Assembly: GCF_037023755.1 (NCBI RefSeq) | Contig: NZ_CP146100.1 | Span: forward strand, 3,565,501 to 3,629,500 | Origin: Saccharopolyspora sp. SCSIO 74807 | GTDB taxonomy: Bacteria; Actinomycetota; Actinomycetes; Mycobacteriales; Pseudonocardiaceae | Length of the DNA: 64,000 nt | Direction of reading: 5' to 3' | Part shown: positions 50,389-59,373 of the stretch, in pieces | Numbering within the stretch: position 1 is the stretch's first letter | How the letters are laid out: each line of letters starts with the position of its first letter | The notes under the pieces: generated by a model | What the model was told of the DNA's origin: nothing | Database searches by the model: none | Seen by the model: only the letters and a program-made list of their open reading frames with translations | Made by a program: the position numbers and the translations under genes

Positions 50389-53126
50389 GGATGCTCGCCT
50401 GCCTCGCTGGGCGACTGCTGCGGCTTGTCGGCGCGCTGGCCGCATTCGCGGCACTGGTGGCGCTGCTGGCCGGTGTGCCCTGGGGGCTGGCGACGTTCCT
50501 CGGCTGGCCTCTCCCCGACCATCTACCGACCAGTGGCGAGATCGAATCCGTCCTGCTCAACCCGCTGTCGGTCACCCTGCTTCTGGACATGCTGGCCTGC
50601 ATCGCCTGGCCAGTCTGGCTGGTATTCGCCGTCGACGTGGCACGCTGCATCCCGGACGCGGTGCGCGGTGTTCGGCCGCCCGCGATCGGCCCGGTCCACG
50701 CTGTGGCCGGCCTGCTGGTGGCCACTGCCGTACTTGGCCTGCTCCCACGATCCCCGGTCGCCGAACCCGCGACCGCGATGCCGGTGCAGCCCACCGCGGC
50801 CGTCACCGTCCTCGACCCCACGGCCGCGGCTGTGTCTGCCGTCGACTCCCCCGCCTCGACACCTCCTGTGCAGCACACGAATCCTGCGACTGCACGGGGA
50901 ATTGTGAGGGTGCAGTCGCCGCACGATGGGGTCTACGACAGTCTCTGGCGCATCGCCGAACGCGAACTCGGTGACGGCCACCGCTGGACCGAACTGTTTG
51001 CCCTCAACCAAGGCCGCCCACAACCCGATGGGGCCACGCTTACCGACCCGCACCTGATCCGCCCGGGCTGGATCCTGCACCTGCCTGAGCAAGCTGAAGA
51101 CAACACCCCATCGCCCCGGCCTGCTCCGCCAGCACCACCGCCAGCGATTTCCACCCCGACCGTGCCGGCACATTCACCAGAGGAGGCCGTGCCGGGCCGA
51201 CCGGGCACCACGGAGGGCGCCGTTGCTCCCACCTCGTCGACCGCGGTCATGCTCGGCAGCGGCGGCGTGGTCGCCGCCGCACTGGCCGCCGCGGTCTCCC
51301 TGGGAATGCTCACGCGACGACGCCGAAGGATGCGCTCCTACAAGCCCGGCAGCGCCGACCGCACCCCCATGCCTGCTCCCGCCCCAGCAGTGCACGCATT
51401 GCGCCTGGCCCACGACCACGCCCAACTCGGCGAGGAGCCCACCGATCCTGACTCCATCACAGTCCCCGCCCGCACTCCCGACATGGACCTGTCCTACGTC
51501 GAGGCCGATTCGACTTACTCCGTGACGGACGTGGACGTAGGAGTCCGCGCCGGCCGCGCCTACGCGCTCGATCTTGCCGTGCTCCACGGGCTGGGGCTCA
51601 CCGGCGCGGGCGCCGAGGCCAGCGCCCGGTCCCTGCTCGTGCACCTGCTGGCCACGACCAGCGCGACCCTGCTGATCCCCGACCACGACGCCCGGGCACT
51701 ACTGGGCGACGAGACACCCGAATCACCCCGGCTGCACACCACTACCGACCTGGACGAGGCCATCACCGCACTCACCAGCAGCACCGCCCGCAACACTGAT
51801 CTCCCGAGCAGCGAGCTCACGAGGGTGCTCGTCGCCCGCATGGACCGGCCGCACTCACGCCTGCAAGCCGTGCTCGATACAGGATCCGCCAGCGGCGCGG
51901 CCGGGATCCTGCTCGGCCACTGGCCCGCCGGCGCGACGGTGCGCGTCCGCGCCGACGGAGTAGTCACCGCCACCAGCCCCGCGGTGGCCGAACTTCGAGG
52001 TGCGCAGCTGTTCCATCTCAGTGCCACCGACACCCGCGATCTCCTCGACCTGCTCACCGACACCACGCACAGTCCGCCCTCAGGCGATCCCAACCCCACT
52101 GACGAGGCCGAGCTGACCGGTGACGACCACATCGACGAAACCGAACGCGCCCCCGACGCCGAACCTCACGTCACCGAGACCCATGAGGCACAACCCGAGT
52201 TCGATGCCGACGAAACCATCCACGTACTGCAGGATCAGGCGACGGCTCCGCCGTCCACGACACCAGCCAGCAATCCGAGGTATGACGAGCCTGATGATGC
52301 CGGCCGACCTGATCGCAACCAGCTCGCCGACACCGAGGCTGCTCACGAACCACCGAAACGTCCCTTGAGCCTGGCCGTTTTTGGCCCGCTCACTCTCACC
52401 TGGCACCCACAAGAGATACCCGCACGGAACCTCACGGCCGAGCTCGCACCCAAACACAAAGCACTGATCACCTACCTCGCGCTGCACCCCCACGGCACCA
52501 CACGGGCCTCCGTGCGCGAGGCGCTCTGGCCCGAAGCCCGGGGACGACGGCCCTACAACGCCTTCTACGCTGCGCTCTCCCAGATCCGCAAAACCCTCGC
52601 CGAGGCCACCGACAACCACGCGGCCGACCTCGTCGTCCAGCACGACGAACACATTGCCCTCAACTCCGAGCTCGTCGGGGTCGACTACTGGCAGCTCAAC
52701 CAGGCCGAGCATGACCGACACATCGCCAGCACCGACGAGCAGCGCTTCGCCGCCTGGTCCCGCATCGTCGCGCTCTACACCGGCGAGATTGCCAACGGCA
52801 TGTCAGCACTCTGGCTCGACGGGCCCCGGGAAGCCGCCCACCGCACCGTCCTCGACGCACTCGCCGGCATGGCCGCCCACTACCGAGGACACGACCCCCA
52901 CAAGCAACTCCAACTGCTCGAACACGCCAGGCTGCTCAACCCAGAGAACGAAGACATCTACCGCGACATCATGCGAGTGCAAGCCGAGCTCGACCTCACC
53001 GACGCCATCAGCCGCACCCTCCACCTGCTCACCACCACACTCGCCGAGATCGGCGAACGACCCGACCCCAACACCCTCGCACTAGCGCGCACTCTCCAAG
53101 CGCGACAACACCGCACAGCCAGTTGA
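50385..53126 (+). CDS. Membrane protein with LysM domain and C-terminal BTAD (SARP-type) domain
   Basis: The 913-aa protein starts with two or three membrane helices (about 12-40, 60-85 and 105-122). A LysM-like domain follows at about 172-236 (YDSLWRIAERELGDGHRWTELFALNQG, LIRPGWILHLP). Another helix sits near 285-303 (SGGVVAAALAAAVSLGMLT). A long region of 380 residues without known motifs, in part acidic and disordered, leads to a C-terminal domain at about 685-905. That domain has LSLAVFGPLTLTWHP, HKALITYLALHPHGTTRASVREALWPE and NAFYAALSQIRKTLAEA, then a BTAD helical region. It looks like a membrane-held SARP-type regulator ending the Tad operon; similar proteins accompany actinobacterial Tad clusters. 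Confidence 0.82.
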   Translation: MRMLACLAGRLLRLVGALAAFAALVALLAGVPWGLATFLGWPLPDHLPTSGEIESVLLNPLSVTLLLDMLACIAWPVWLVFAVDVARCIPDAVRGVRPPAIGPVHAVAGLLVATAVLGLLPRSPVAEPATAMPVQPTAAVTVLDPTAAAVSAVDSPASTPPVQHTNPATARGIVRVQSPHDGVYDSLWRIAERELGDGHRWTELFALNQGRPQPDGATLTDPHLIRPGWILHLPEQAEDNTPSPRPAPPAPPPAISTPTVPAHSPEEAVPGRPGTTEGAVAPTSSTAVMLGSGGVVAAALAAAVSLGMLTRRRRRMRSYKPGSADRTPMPAPAPAVHALRLAHDHAQLGEEPTDPDSITVPARTPDMDLSYVEADSTYSVTDVDVGVRAGRAYALDLAVLHGLGLTGAGAEASARSLLVHLLATTSATLLIPDHDARALLGDETPESPRLHTTTDLDEAITALTSSTARNTDLPSSELTRVLVARMDRPHSRLQAVLDTGSASGAAGILLGHWPAGATVRVRADGVVTATSPAVAELRGAQLFHLSATDTRDLLDLLTDTTHSPPSGDPNPTDEAELTGDDHIDETERAPDAEPHVTETHEAQPEFDADETIHVLQDQATAPPSTTPASNPRYDEPDDAGRPDRNQLADTEAAHEPPKRPLSLAVFGPLTLTWHPQEIPARNLTAELAPKHKALITYLALHPHGTTRASVREALWPEARGRRPYNAFYAALSQIRKTLAEATDNHAADLVVQHDEHIALNSELVGVDYWQLNQAEHDRHIASTDEQRFAAWSRIVALYTGEIANGMSALWLDGPREAAHRTVLDALAGMAAHYRGHDPHKQLQLLEHARLLNPENEDIYRDIMRVQAELDLTDAISRTLHLLTTTLAEIGERPDPNTLALARTLQARQHRTAS

Positions 53127-54088
53127 ATCGAACGCCGCCATTGAGACGCAAATCGCGCGAAGCTTGAATCTCGAAATTCTCCTGGATCATCTTCCGGATC
53201 CAAACCCCAGTTCTCCCGCGCAGATGCAGCGACGATCAATAAGAAACCCCCAGGGCAGTTCGCCAACCGGTAGTATTGTCGTCTGATATGATCTCTGCGT
53301 TCCAGGCAGCGGCCATCCGCCGACACATTCTCAGTCAGGAACAAGAAGGCCCTTCCACCTGGAGGGGCCTTCGTTATGCTGCACATGACGAGTTCCGCAA
53401 TCATCACGGCAAGGTTGATCACTCCACTCCTTATTGGATCGCAAATGGCGCGGCGCGGCAGTAACTCACGCCCGACCTCCCCACCTCCGCGAGCGATCAA
53501 GTCGGGCATTTAGCTTTCGGTTGCCACGAGCACTCTTGGATGCCACGCCCACGCATGCACCTGTTCATACGCTCGCTCATGCACCCACTCATCTGCCCGA
53601 TAAACGAGAAACCCACTCGTGCCGCGTTTTTCCTAGTCAGAGCGCCGCTGCCCCTTCCTGAAACCACCCAGCCTCGGTACCCCACGGGAACTTGTTGACG
53701 ACTGGGAAGGCATAAAAGGAATGAGAAGCGTGAACAATCCACTGGTAGCGGCAGCAATCCATGAGCTCCAATTATGAACAACTCCCTATTTTGACATCCA
53801 CCTCTCCGCAAATCGTGGAACGCACCCGCAGGCCGACAAGACTCGGAAGCCACCCTCATCAACAATGCGAACTCTTCTCATTTCGTCGCCACTCTTTGCG
53901 ACGAACCGAAAAATCAGAATTCGACCAATATTTCCCCAACGAACTCATCCGAAACTGTTGCAGCATCGACAGAGCCGGCGTTACGGTAGATTCACCGGAA
54001 CACAGAGATTTCCGAACAGGAAGAAGTAGTCGCGGGTAGGGATTCGCACCCCGTTTGCCCGCAACCGCACACTGTGAAAGGCATGATT
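53127..54088. other. Intergenic region (962 bp) after the Tad operon, no confident gene
   Basis: It contains the terminator at 53345-53372 and otherwise lower-GC, apparently non-coding DNA. Short frames at 53288-53464, 53434-53661 and 53761-54039 have no ribosome-binding site or coding character. An A+T-rich patch with AGGCATAAAAGGAATG near 53709 could be a promoter or a very short ORF. The region probably holds the promoter of the gene at 54089. Confidence 0.4.
53345..53372 (+). terminator. Intrinsic terminator downstream of the Tad operon
   Basis: GAAGGCCCTTCC (53345-53356) pairs with GGAGGGGCCTTC (53361-53372) over 12 bp with one G-T pair and a 4-nt loop. It lies 219 bp after the LysM-BTAD stop. 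Weak T content follows (GTTATGCT). It could serve either strand. Confidence 0.65.
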
Positions 54089-54691
54089 ATGACGAGTGTG
54101 TCTGTCGAGGCGTGGTCGCACGGTGACGGGTATTTGACCGTCGATACGCAAGAGTGGATCAATGACCGCGGCGAGTACGCCGATGACCTCACCGATGACT
54201 TGCGCGGGTGGATGGAGGCCAACGGCCATGCGCACCCGCACGAGGACGTCATCACCGCATGGATCAGCGCACGCACGGGCGAGACTCCGAGCGGCCTGCA
54301 CGGAGACGGCCAGTTGTGGGCCCACAACCTCGTTAACTTCTCTGATCACCTGCTTGATGATCTCGGTTTCGTAGTGTTGTCGGCCGTTGAGTTCGGCGAC
54401 CTGATGATCATCGTGAGTGATCACGGCGGGCGCTACGTCGCGCCGACGGTCTATCGCTCCACCGTGGATGCGCTGGAAGAGTGGGCGGACTACTCGAACG
54501 CCGAGGGCGAATGCGCCAACGGGCACCGGTGGTGCACGCACAACACCGTGAATTTGCACGCCTGGGACGGCGCCGACATGCGCACGTACCGCGTTCCTGA
54601 CCTGGTCCGCGTGCCCTTCGACGACCGCACTCGCGGCTATGTCGCGTGCCCGACCTGCGGCAAGGCTGTGCGGTTCACCTGCCATTTCTAA
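54089..54691 (+). CDS. Unknown protein with C-terminal zinc ribbon
   Basis: The start is ATG 54089 (AAAGG 7 nt upstream), giving 200 aa; GTG 54074 and ATG 54083 are alternatives. The N-terminal part (WSHGDGYLTVDTQEWINDRG, DDLTDDLRGWMEANGHAHPHEDVITAWI) is acidic with no recognised fold. The C-terminus has GECANGHRWCTHNTVNLHAW and VACPTCGKAVRFTCHF, a Cys/His set able to bind zinc. Two further small acidic genes follow. Function unknown. Confidence 0.65.
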   Translation: MTSVSVEAWSHGDGYLTVDTQEWINDRGEYADDLTDDLRGWMEANGHAHPHEDVITAWISARTGETPSGLHGDGQLWAHNLVNFSDHLLDDLGFVVLSAVEFGDLMIIVSDHGGRYVAPTVYRSTVDALEEWADYSNAEGECANGHRWCTHNTVNLHAWDGADMRTYRVPDLVRVPFDDRTRGYVACPTCGKAVRFTCHF

Positions 54692-54787
54692 GCCCGTGCG
54701 GCCTGCCCGCGCCGCATGTCCCGCGCGCTGCGGCCGGCTGCGCCTCCCCTCCCTTTCTCTGTTCTTTCAGCTTCTGCGAGGTGTGCT

Positions 54788-55285
54788 GTGTTCGTGCTGT
54801 CCGCCAACGGCGAAATGATCTCCACCGACTACGACGACACCGATTCCTCGGTGATCACGTTCGAGAACGCCGACGACACCGAATGGCGGTGCCAAGCATG
54901 CGGCGAGTGCCTGACCGAGGAAACCGACGGCTACGCCGACGAGTCCGGCTCGCTGATCTGCGACGCCTACGACCCGTACGAAGACCCCGAGATTGACGAT
55001 GCGGAGTCCGCGCCGGATTTCCGCGAAGGTCCGCACCGCCCGCAGCGGGTGGCCCTGTCGTGGGCCAACGGTGCCACGATCCACACCGACCCGGGCGAAG
55101 ACTCGATCACCGTCACGATCAGCGTCGGCGACCCACGCGGCGCGTTCGCCTTCACGGTGCGCCGCGTCCCGGATGAGGCGATGGACAACGGCGGCCGGTT
55201 GATCATGCACACCCCGTACCCAGGTGAGCCCCTGCCGCACGTCGAGCTCACGACCGCCCACACCGGAACTTACTGGGTCGGCTGA
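54788..55285 (+). CDS. Unknown acidic protein with CxxC pairs
   Basis: GTG 54788 (GCGAGGTG upstream) gives 165 aa. The N-terminal third has WRCQACGECLTEETDGYADE and LICDAYDPYED, suggesting a zinc knuckle in a very acidic context. The C-terminal half (VALSWANGATIHTDPGEDSITVTISVGDPRGAFAFTVRRVPD) looks like a beta sandwich. It is in line with the preceding zinc-ribbon gene, 96 nt apart. No family is recognised. Confidence 0.6.
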   Translation: MFVLSANGEMISTDYDDTDSSVITFENADDTEWRCQACGECLTEETDGYADESGSLICDAYDPYEDPEIDDAESAPDFREGPHRPQRVALSWANGATIHTDPGEDSITVTISVGDPRGAFAFTVRRVPDEAMDNGGRLIMHTPYPGEPLPHVELTTAHTGTYWVG

Positions 55286-55353
55286 CCTTCCCGGGGTGCC
55301 CGCCCACCACGGCGGGCACCCCCGCTTCCCCAAGAACGAGGAGGAACCGAGAC

Positions 55354-55647
55354 ATGAGCACTCGTCGCCACCGGACGACATCGGCGAATACACCCACGAA
55401 CGCGCCCGGTAACTGCCGGTCCGTCACGCAGGCACACGCTAGTGAATACGCCCTGCCTGACGACTGGTGGACAGCCGGCGGGTACGACACCGAGGACGGG
55501 CGCATTGAGTACGACTGGAACCAGCGGTATTGGCGCGCAGTCCTTCCGGACAGTTCCAGCGTCGTATTTCCGACTGAAGCAGAAGCGGTCGCCTATCTGA
55601 AAGAACACGGGCCGATCGTCGTCCGCAGCTTTCTCCGCCGCTCTTAG
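55354..55647 (+). CDS. Small protein of unknown function
   Basis: ATG 55354, preceded by GAGGAGGAACCGAGAC, gives 97 aa. After a Thr/Asn-rich N-terminus, the region DDWWTAGGYDTEDGRIEYDWNQRYWRAVL and FPTEAEAVAYLKEHG looks folded. The strong ribosome-binding site supports expression. It is the third in a row of small genes. Function unknown. Confidence 0.55.
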   Translation: MSTRRHRTTSANTPTNAPGNCRSVTQAHASEYALPDDWWTAGGYDTEDGRIEYDWNQRYWRAVLPDSSSVVFPTEAEAVAYLKEHGPIVVRSFLRRS

Positions 55648-56100
55648 CCGGGTGTTGGTCGACCCAGCGCGACCAGCGGTGATCACCGGCTCCCGAACGT
55701 TCTTTCCGCCACCTGCTGATGCCTGTTCATGCGCCACAGCGATGCCCTAGGCGCCCAGTCAACCGCACCACGTTATTGCAAAAGCAAACGCACCGCGCAG
55801 CCATCGGCTCAGGCCGGCCTGATCACTGTCGACAACCACACAGCGCGAGCACGCACGGAGGTTGTCCGCTGAGCTCTGTGAGCTACCCTAACCACGCCCT
55901 CCTTCCGAGAAGGGCAGCCCTTTCACAGGGTTTGCGGTAGGCCGGCGGACCGTGCGAACACCCTCCGGGTGGGTCCGCCGGCCCCTTTACGTTCTGAGCT
56001 CCCAAACCGCTCGCGCCGCGCACCTGGCGCCGCCGTTGGCACACCAGCAACTCGGCCTCGCGCTCGTCTCTCCTCTCGCGTTTCCACTTGGAGCCCAGTC
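55648..56100. other. Intergenic region (453 bp) with a strong hairpin
   Basis: There is no convincing gene; short frames at 55719-55940 and 55952-56137 lack ribosome-binding sites. AAGGGCAGCCCTTT near 55914 is a small palindrome, and the large hairpin at 55940-55983 follows. The area probably ends the small-gene group and carries the promoter of the next gene. Confidence 0.4.
55940..55983 (+). terminator. Strong hairpin, probable terminator
   Basis: GGCCGGCGGACC (55940-55951) and GGTCCGCCGGCC (55972-55983) are perfect 12-bp arms. The 20-nt loop contains its own small stem (ACCCTCCGGGTGGG). CCTTTACGTTCT follows, only weakly T-rich. A terminator is most likely; a protein-binding hairpin is possible. 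Confidence 0.6.
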
Positions 56101-56313
56101 ATGCAATCGCACTGCGAACACCCGTATCGAGCCGTGATCTCCATGGCCGGAGCGATTCGTCAGAGTTCTGACGACACCACGGAGTGGCAACTACGGCGCC
56201 TTGCCACCGACCTGGCGCGTGCGGTCTTCGATCTTGACGCGCGGATGCGAGCCGGCTTGACGCCTCCCAGCGCCTGGCGTCCAACTTCCAAATACCCCGA
56301 CACATCGGGCTAA
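56101..56313 (+). CDS. Small protein of unknown function
   Basis: ATG 56101 with TTGGAG upstream gives 70 aa. The centre (AVISMAGAIRQSSDDTTEWQLRRLATDLARAVFDLDARMRAGL) is a plausible pair of amphipathic helices. A CEH near the start is the only Cys/His feature. It precedes the methylase-like gene by 142 nt. Support is modest. Confidence 0.4.
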   Translation: MQSHCEHPYRAVISMAGAIRQSSDDTTEWQLRRLATDLARAVFDLDARMRAGLTPPSAWRPTSKYPDTSG

Positions 56314-56455
56314 ACGAGCCTGTACCGCGACCCCCCAAGGCCCTCTCGGTGCCGAGGAGCCCTGGCTCAATGCCAGATCTCCAAATCCAAATCTCACCCC
56401 TCCCGCAGTCCCTGCCGAGGACAAGCACGCCTCGTTACATTAGAAAGGAATTCCC

Positions 56456-57349
56456 GTGACACGAAATACCAATCGGCAAGGCAATTGCCCGGATCCCGAC
56501 CGACATGCCGCCGACATCGCTCAGTCGGTCGACGTGGCATGGAACAAATCCAACCACTCCGGTCGACGCGACGTCGCCCTTTCGGTCGTGTCTGCGCTGG
56601 CCCTCCTCAACCAGCGCGACCCCAATACGGCCGATCTCGCCGAACAGCTGCGCGCACAGAGTGCCGAGGAAGTCGCTAGAACCCTGCGGGAGATCTACAC
56701 CGCTGTCATCAACTCTCGCCCAGACCTAACTCACCTCATCTTTCCCCTCATGCAGTGGGTTTTCGATGATCCCGATCCTGCTTTGCAGCGCGCCGCAAAG
56801 CATGTGGCCGACGCCGCGATACACGCGGGGCAGCTCGATCTCACTGGCACCGAACGTCGTTACGACACAGACCTACTCGGCGTGGTACTCACGCTGCTCA
56901 AGTCCGACAGCGCAGGCAAGGCGAACGCGCAGATCTACACCCCGATGCCTCTCGCGGACATGATGGCGCGCATGACACCACCGGAGGAGCATTTTTCAGT
57001 GTGTGATCCTGCCGTAGGCACCGGCGGGCTGCTCCGCGCTTCCGCGCAGGTAATGCGGGAGCTCGACCGCGATCCCGCGACAGTGGCCTGGTACGGCGCC
57101 GACGTTGATGAGTTGGCGATCGCCGCGTGCGCAGCCAACAGTCTGATCTGGGGACTTGGCCCGCACATCGTCCTGTGCGTCGCCAACACGCTCTCGGAAG
57201 GAGACTGGGCGCACCGGGCCGAGGCTCAACGGGCCGAGGTCCTACAGATCTCCGCACAAGTCCGCCGCGACAAGCTAATGATCCACGCGGTTCGTACCGC
57301 TCAACAACTCACCGAACTCCCGATCGACGAGTCCCAAGTCCACGAGTAG
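56456..57349 (+). CDS. HsdM-like N6-methylase fold without the NPPF motif
   Basis: GTG 56456 (GAAAGGAA upstream) gives 297 aa. ANAQIYTPMPLADMMARM and FSVCDPAVGTGGLLRASAQV (motif I at 184-191) are the classic start of the type I/N-6 adenine methylase core, followed by WYGADVDELAIAACAANSLIWGLG. The catalytic NPP[FY] motif expected about 50-60 residues later is absent; the chain runs through LSEGDWAHRAEAQ to a helical end. The protein should bind SAM but not methylate DNA in the standard way. Short proteins of this type seem common on actinomycete mobile elements. The IS insertion lies 76 bp beyond its stop, so the gene itself is intact. Confidence 0.7.
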   Translation: MTRNTNRQGNCPDPDRHAADIAQSVDVAWNKSNHSGRRDVALSVVSALALLNQRDPNTADLAEQLRAQSAEEVARTLREIYTAVINSRPDLTHLIFPLMQWVFDDPDPALQRAAKHVADAAIHAGQLDLTGTERRYDTDLLGVVLTLLKSDSAGKANAQIYTPMPLADMMARMTPPEEHFSVCDPAVGTGGLLRASAQVMRELDRDPATVAWYGADVDELAIAACAANSLIWGLGPHIVLCVANTLSEGDWAHRAEAQRAEVLQISAQVRRDKLMIHAVRTAQQLTELPIDESQVHE

Positions 57350-57439
57350 TACGTGCTTGCCTACTCGGAGCTCTCGGTGGCCACGAGCTAGGGCCCCGCC
57401 ATCGCAGAGACCAACGAGGACTTAGTACTGCAACGGCAC

Positions 57440-57601
57440 TCAGAGTGGGTGTCCGCGTTGTCGGTAGTGGCAGTGGCGGGCTTGGTGTTGGCGTCGTCGG
57501 CGCCAGCGTGACCAGGACCAGACGTGCTTGGCGGGGTGTGGTGTCCGGGTGATGAGGTTGATCAACAGTCGGCGGAGCTCTGCTAAGGTGTAGTCGATCA
57601 T
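57440..57601 (-). CDS. Separate C-terminal tail of the IS701 transposase, copy 2
   Basis: This has the same 53-aa frame as in copy 1, starting at ATG within the stop codon of the main transposase frame (ATGA). It contains HVWSWSRWRRRRQHQARHCH, the usual family C-terminus. That the split is the same in both copies shows it arose before duplication and did not prevent transposition. Confidence 0.6.
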   Translation of the reverse strand: MIDYTLAELRRLLINLITRTPHPAKHVWSWSRWRRRRQHQARHCHYRQRGHPL

Positions 57602-58740
57602 ACCCGGTTCTCGGGCGTTGAATTTGCTTGTGTGGCCTGGGTTTTCGCCACGGCTAGCCACGCGAGGGCGAGCAGCGACAGGGTGGTGTGGGCGTACCAG
57701 GCTCGCCAGGAGCGTGCTTGGTAGTGGTCGAGCCCGGCCTCGTTCTTGGCCTGTTGGAAGCACTCCTCGACATGCCAGCGAGATCCGGCGGTCCAGGCGA
57801 GATCGAGCAGTCGGGATCGGCGGGGTCCGTAGGCGACGTAGTAGGCGATCTCGCTGGGATTGCTCGTCGAGCGCCGCGCCAGCAGCCAGCGTCCCCGCCC
57901 GGGCGGCCAATCGGCGCCGAGCGGGATGCGGGCCCAGTCATAGATGCGCGGGCCGTGGGCACCGGCGCCGACCGACAGTCGTCGCCACGATTGCTCGGAC
58001 AGCCCGGCGATGAGCTCGTCGGCCCGGCTCGTGTCACTGGAGAGGGTGGTCAGGGTGTCGTTGCGTTTGGTGGCCAGCACGTAGGCCGCGTCCTGGGCTT
58101 CGAGCCAGTCCCGCAGGTAGTGGGCCTGCCCGTAGGCCTCATCGGCGGTGACCCACGAGAACGGCACCCCGGCTTCGAACGCCCGAGCCAGCATCGCTTG
58201 GGCCTGCGCAGGTTTGGTGGCAAAGTCGACCTCGTCGGGCACCCCGGCCGCTCGGCAGCGGTCCCGATCATCGGTCCAGCTGGTCGGTAAATACAGCTCC
58301 CGGTCGATCAGCGCGTGCCCAGCCGAGGACGCATACGCCAGGAAGGTCCCGATCTGGCAGTTTTCCGTGCGACCGGCCGTGCCGGAGTACTGGCGCTGCA
58401 CCCCGGCCGAGCGAGTCCCCTTCTTCAAAAACCCGGTCTCATCGACGATCAACACACCCTCGCGGTCACCGAGGTGCTCGATGACGTAGTCACGCACGTC
58501 GTCGCGGACCCCGGCGATGTCCCAGTCCGCCCGCCGCAGCAGCCGCTGCATCCCATCCGGACTGACCTCACCGGCCTGCTCAGCGATCGTCCACCCGTTC
58601 TTGCGTTCCAAGCCCGCGACCAGGCCCGACACGTATTCACGCACCCGCGCACGTGGCTCTGAACGCACGAACCGCCCAGCGATTCGCTCGTGCACCCGCT
58701 CCAGCTCCGCCGCCACCAGCTCCACAACCACGCCCACCAT
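57598..58740 (-). CDS. IS701-family DDE transposase (main frame), copy 2
   Basis: The 380-aa product is identical to that of copy 1, with the same catalytic segments (DETGFLKKG; VTADEAYG; HVEECFQQAKNEAG). Complete identity over the protein argues for recent duplication or for gene conversion between the copies. Confidence 0.9.
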   Translation of the reverse strand: MVGVVVELVAAELERVHERIAGRFVRSEPRARVREYVSGLVAGLERKNGWTIAEQAGEVSPDGMQRLLRRADWDIAGVRDDVRDYVIEHLGDREGVLIVDETGFLKKGTRSAGVQRQYSGTAGRTENCQIGTFLAYASSAGHALIDRELYLPTSWTDDRDRCRAAGVPDEVDFATKPAQAQAMLARAFEAGVPFSWVTADEAYGQAHYLRDWLEAQDAAYVLATKRNDTLTTLSSDTSRADELIAGLSEQSWRRLSVGAGAHGPRIYDWARIPLGADWPPGRGRWLLARRSTSNPSEIAYYVAYGPRRSRLLDLAWTAGSRWHVEECFQQAKNEAGLDHYQARSWRAWYAHTTLSLLALAWLAVAKTQATQANSTPENRV

Positions 58741-59049
58741 GATCCACTACGGCTCAGGCGAGTGCCGTTGCAGTACTAGTTCTGCTCCGCTGCCCGCGAG
58801 CACTCGCGTGCGGCCGAGGTCCCCCCAGAACAGTGCCAGACCGGGTACTGGTCTGGCATGGGCTGGTACCAGGCCGTTTGCGGTGACGATGGTGTCATCC
58901 AGTAACACTCACGGCCGGCGGGCATGACTAGACATCGGCTGAGGAGTTGGCTCCGACAAATGAGCGAACCTCGTTGGTTGGGACCACGAGGTCGGCTGAC
59001 TCGTTTAAGGTCGCGCGTGCGTTCGGACGTAGTTGAGTAAGGGGGCCGC

Positions 59050-59373
59050 GTGTCGGAGGGCTTTCGTGTCGATCTGCACGCTTTGCAGGAGGCGTCCAAG
59101 GGGGTCAGCGACACTGTTCAGGCTGCGCGAAAGGACAGAGTCGCCGACCTGGCCACGGGTGTGGAGTTCGGCCACGACCGCCTTGCCGGGACGGTGACCG
59201 CCTTTTGTGATCGTTGGGACCTGGGGGTGGCTCACCTCGTGATCGACGGCAGCGAAGTTGCGGGTCGACTGGCGCACTGCGTGCAGGTGTACCGGGAGAC
59301 CGACGAAGCAGCCCGAGTGCGGTTAGAGGGGCTGATCGCGCGCTCCGCTGGCGATGACCCGGCGGCTGACTGA
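59050..59373 (+). CDS. EspC/WXG100-like putative T7SS-associated protein
   Basis: GTG 59050 gives 107 aa of two long helices. FRVDLHALQEASKGVSDTVQ at the start and FCDRWDLGVAHLVIDGSEVAGRLAHCVQVYRETDEAARVRL later fit the EspC/ESX-type pattern (W, then Y-x-x-x-D/E). Such proteins are co-secreted partners or chaperones for type VII effectors. The stop overlaps the start of the toxin-like gene (TGATG), so they are made together. No ESX secretion genes are in the window, so export must rely on a system encoded elsewhere. Confidence 0.7.
   Translation: MSEGFRVDLHALQEASKGVSDTVQAARKDRVADLATGVEFGHDRLAGTVTAFCDRWDLGVAHLVIDGSEVAGRLAHCVQVYRETDEAARVRLEGLIARSAGDDPAAD

Larger units (their letters stand above)
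57426..58775 (-). mobile_element. IS701-family insertion sequence, copy 2 (inverted relative to copy 1)
   Basis: This 1,350-bp element has the same terminal repeats, TACTGCAACGGCACTC at 57426-57441 and GAGTGCCGTTGCAGTA at 58760-58775, and encodes proteins identical to those of copy 1. Flanking 4-mers are TTAG on the left (CTAA on the other strand) and CTAG on the right, complementing the unmatched flanks of copy 1. The element lies between the methylase-like gene and the EspC-like gene, interrupting no clear coding region. Confidence 0.9.

Noticed and set aside
53288-53464. Small plus-strand ORF after the Tad operon
   Set aside because: It runs through the terminator hairpin and has no ribosome-binding site.
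17618-58775. Composite transposon bounded by the two IS701 copies
   Set aside because: The outer 4-mers differ (CTAA left, CTAG right), whereas a composite transposon would duplicate the same target at both outer ends. The flanks fit inversion of the inner segment instead.
58747-58908. 53-aa minus-strand frame running from GTG 58908 into IS copy 2
   Set aside because: The part outside the IS reads like protein, but a stop directly precedes the GTG, there is no ribosome-binding site, and restoring the pre-IS junction gives no sensible continuation.
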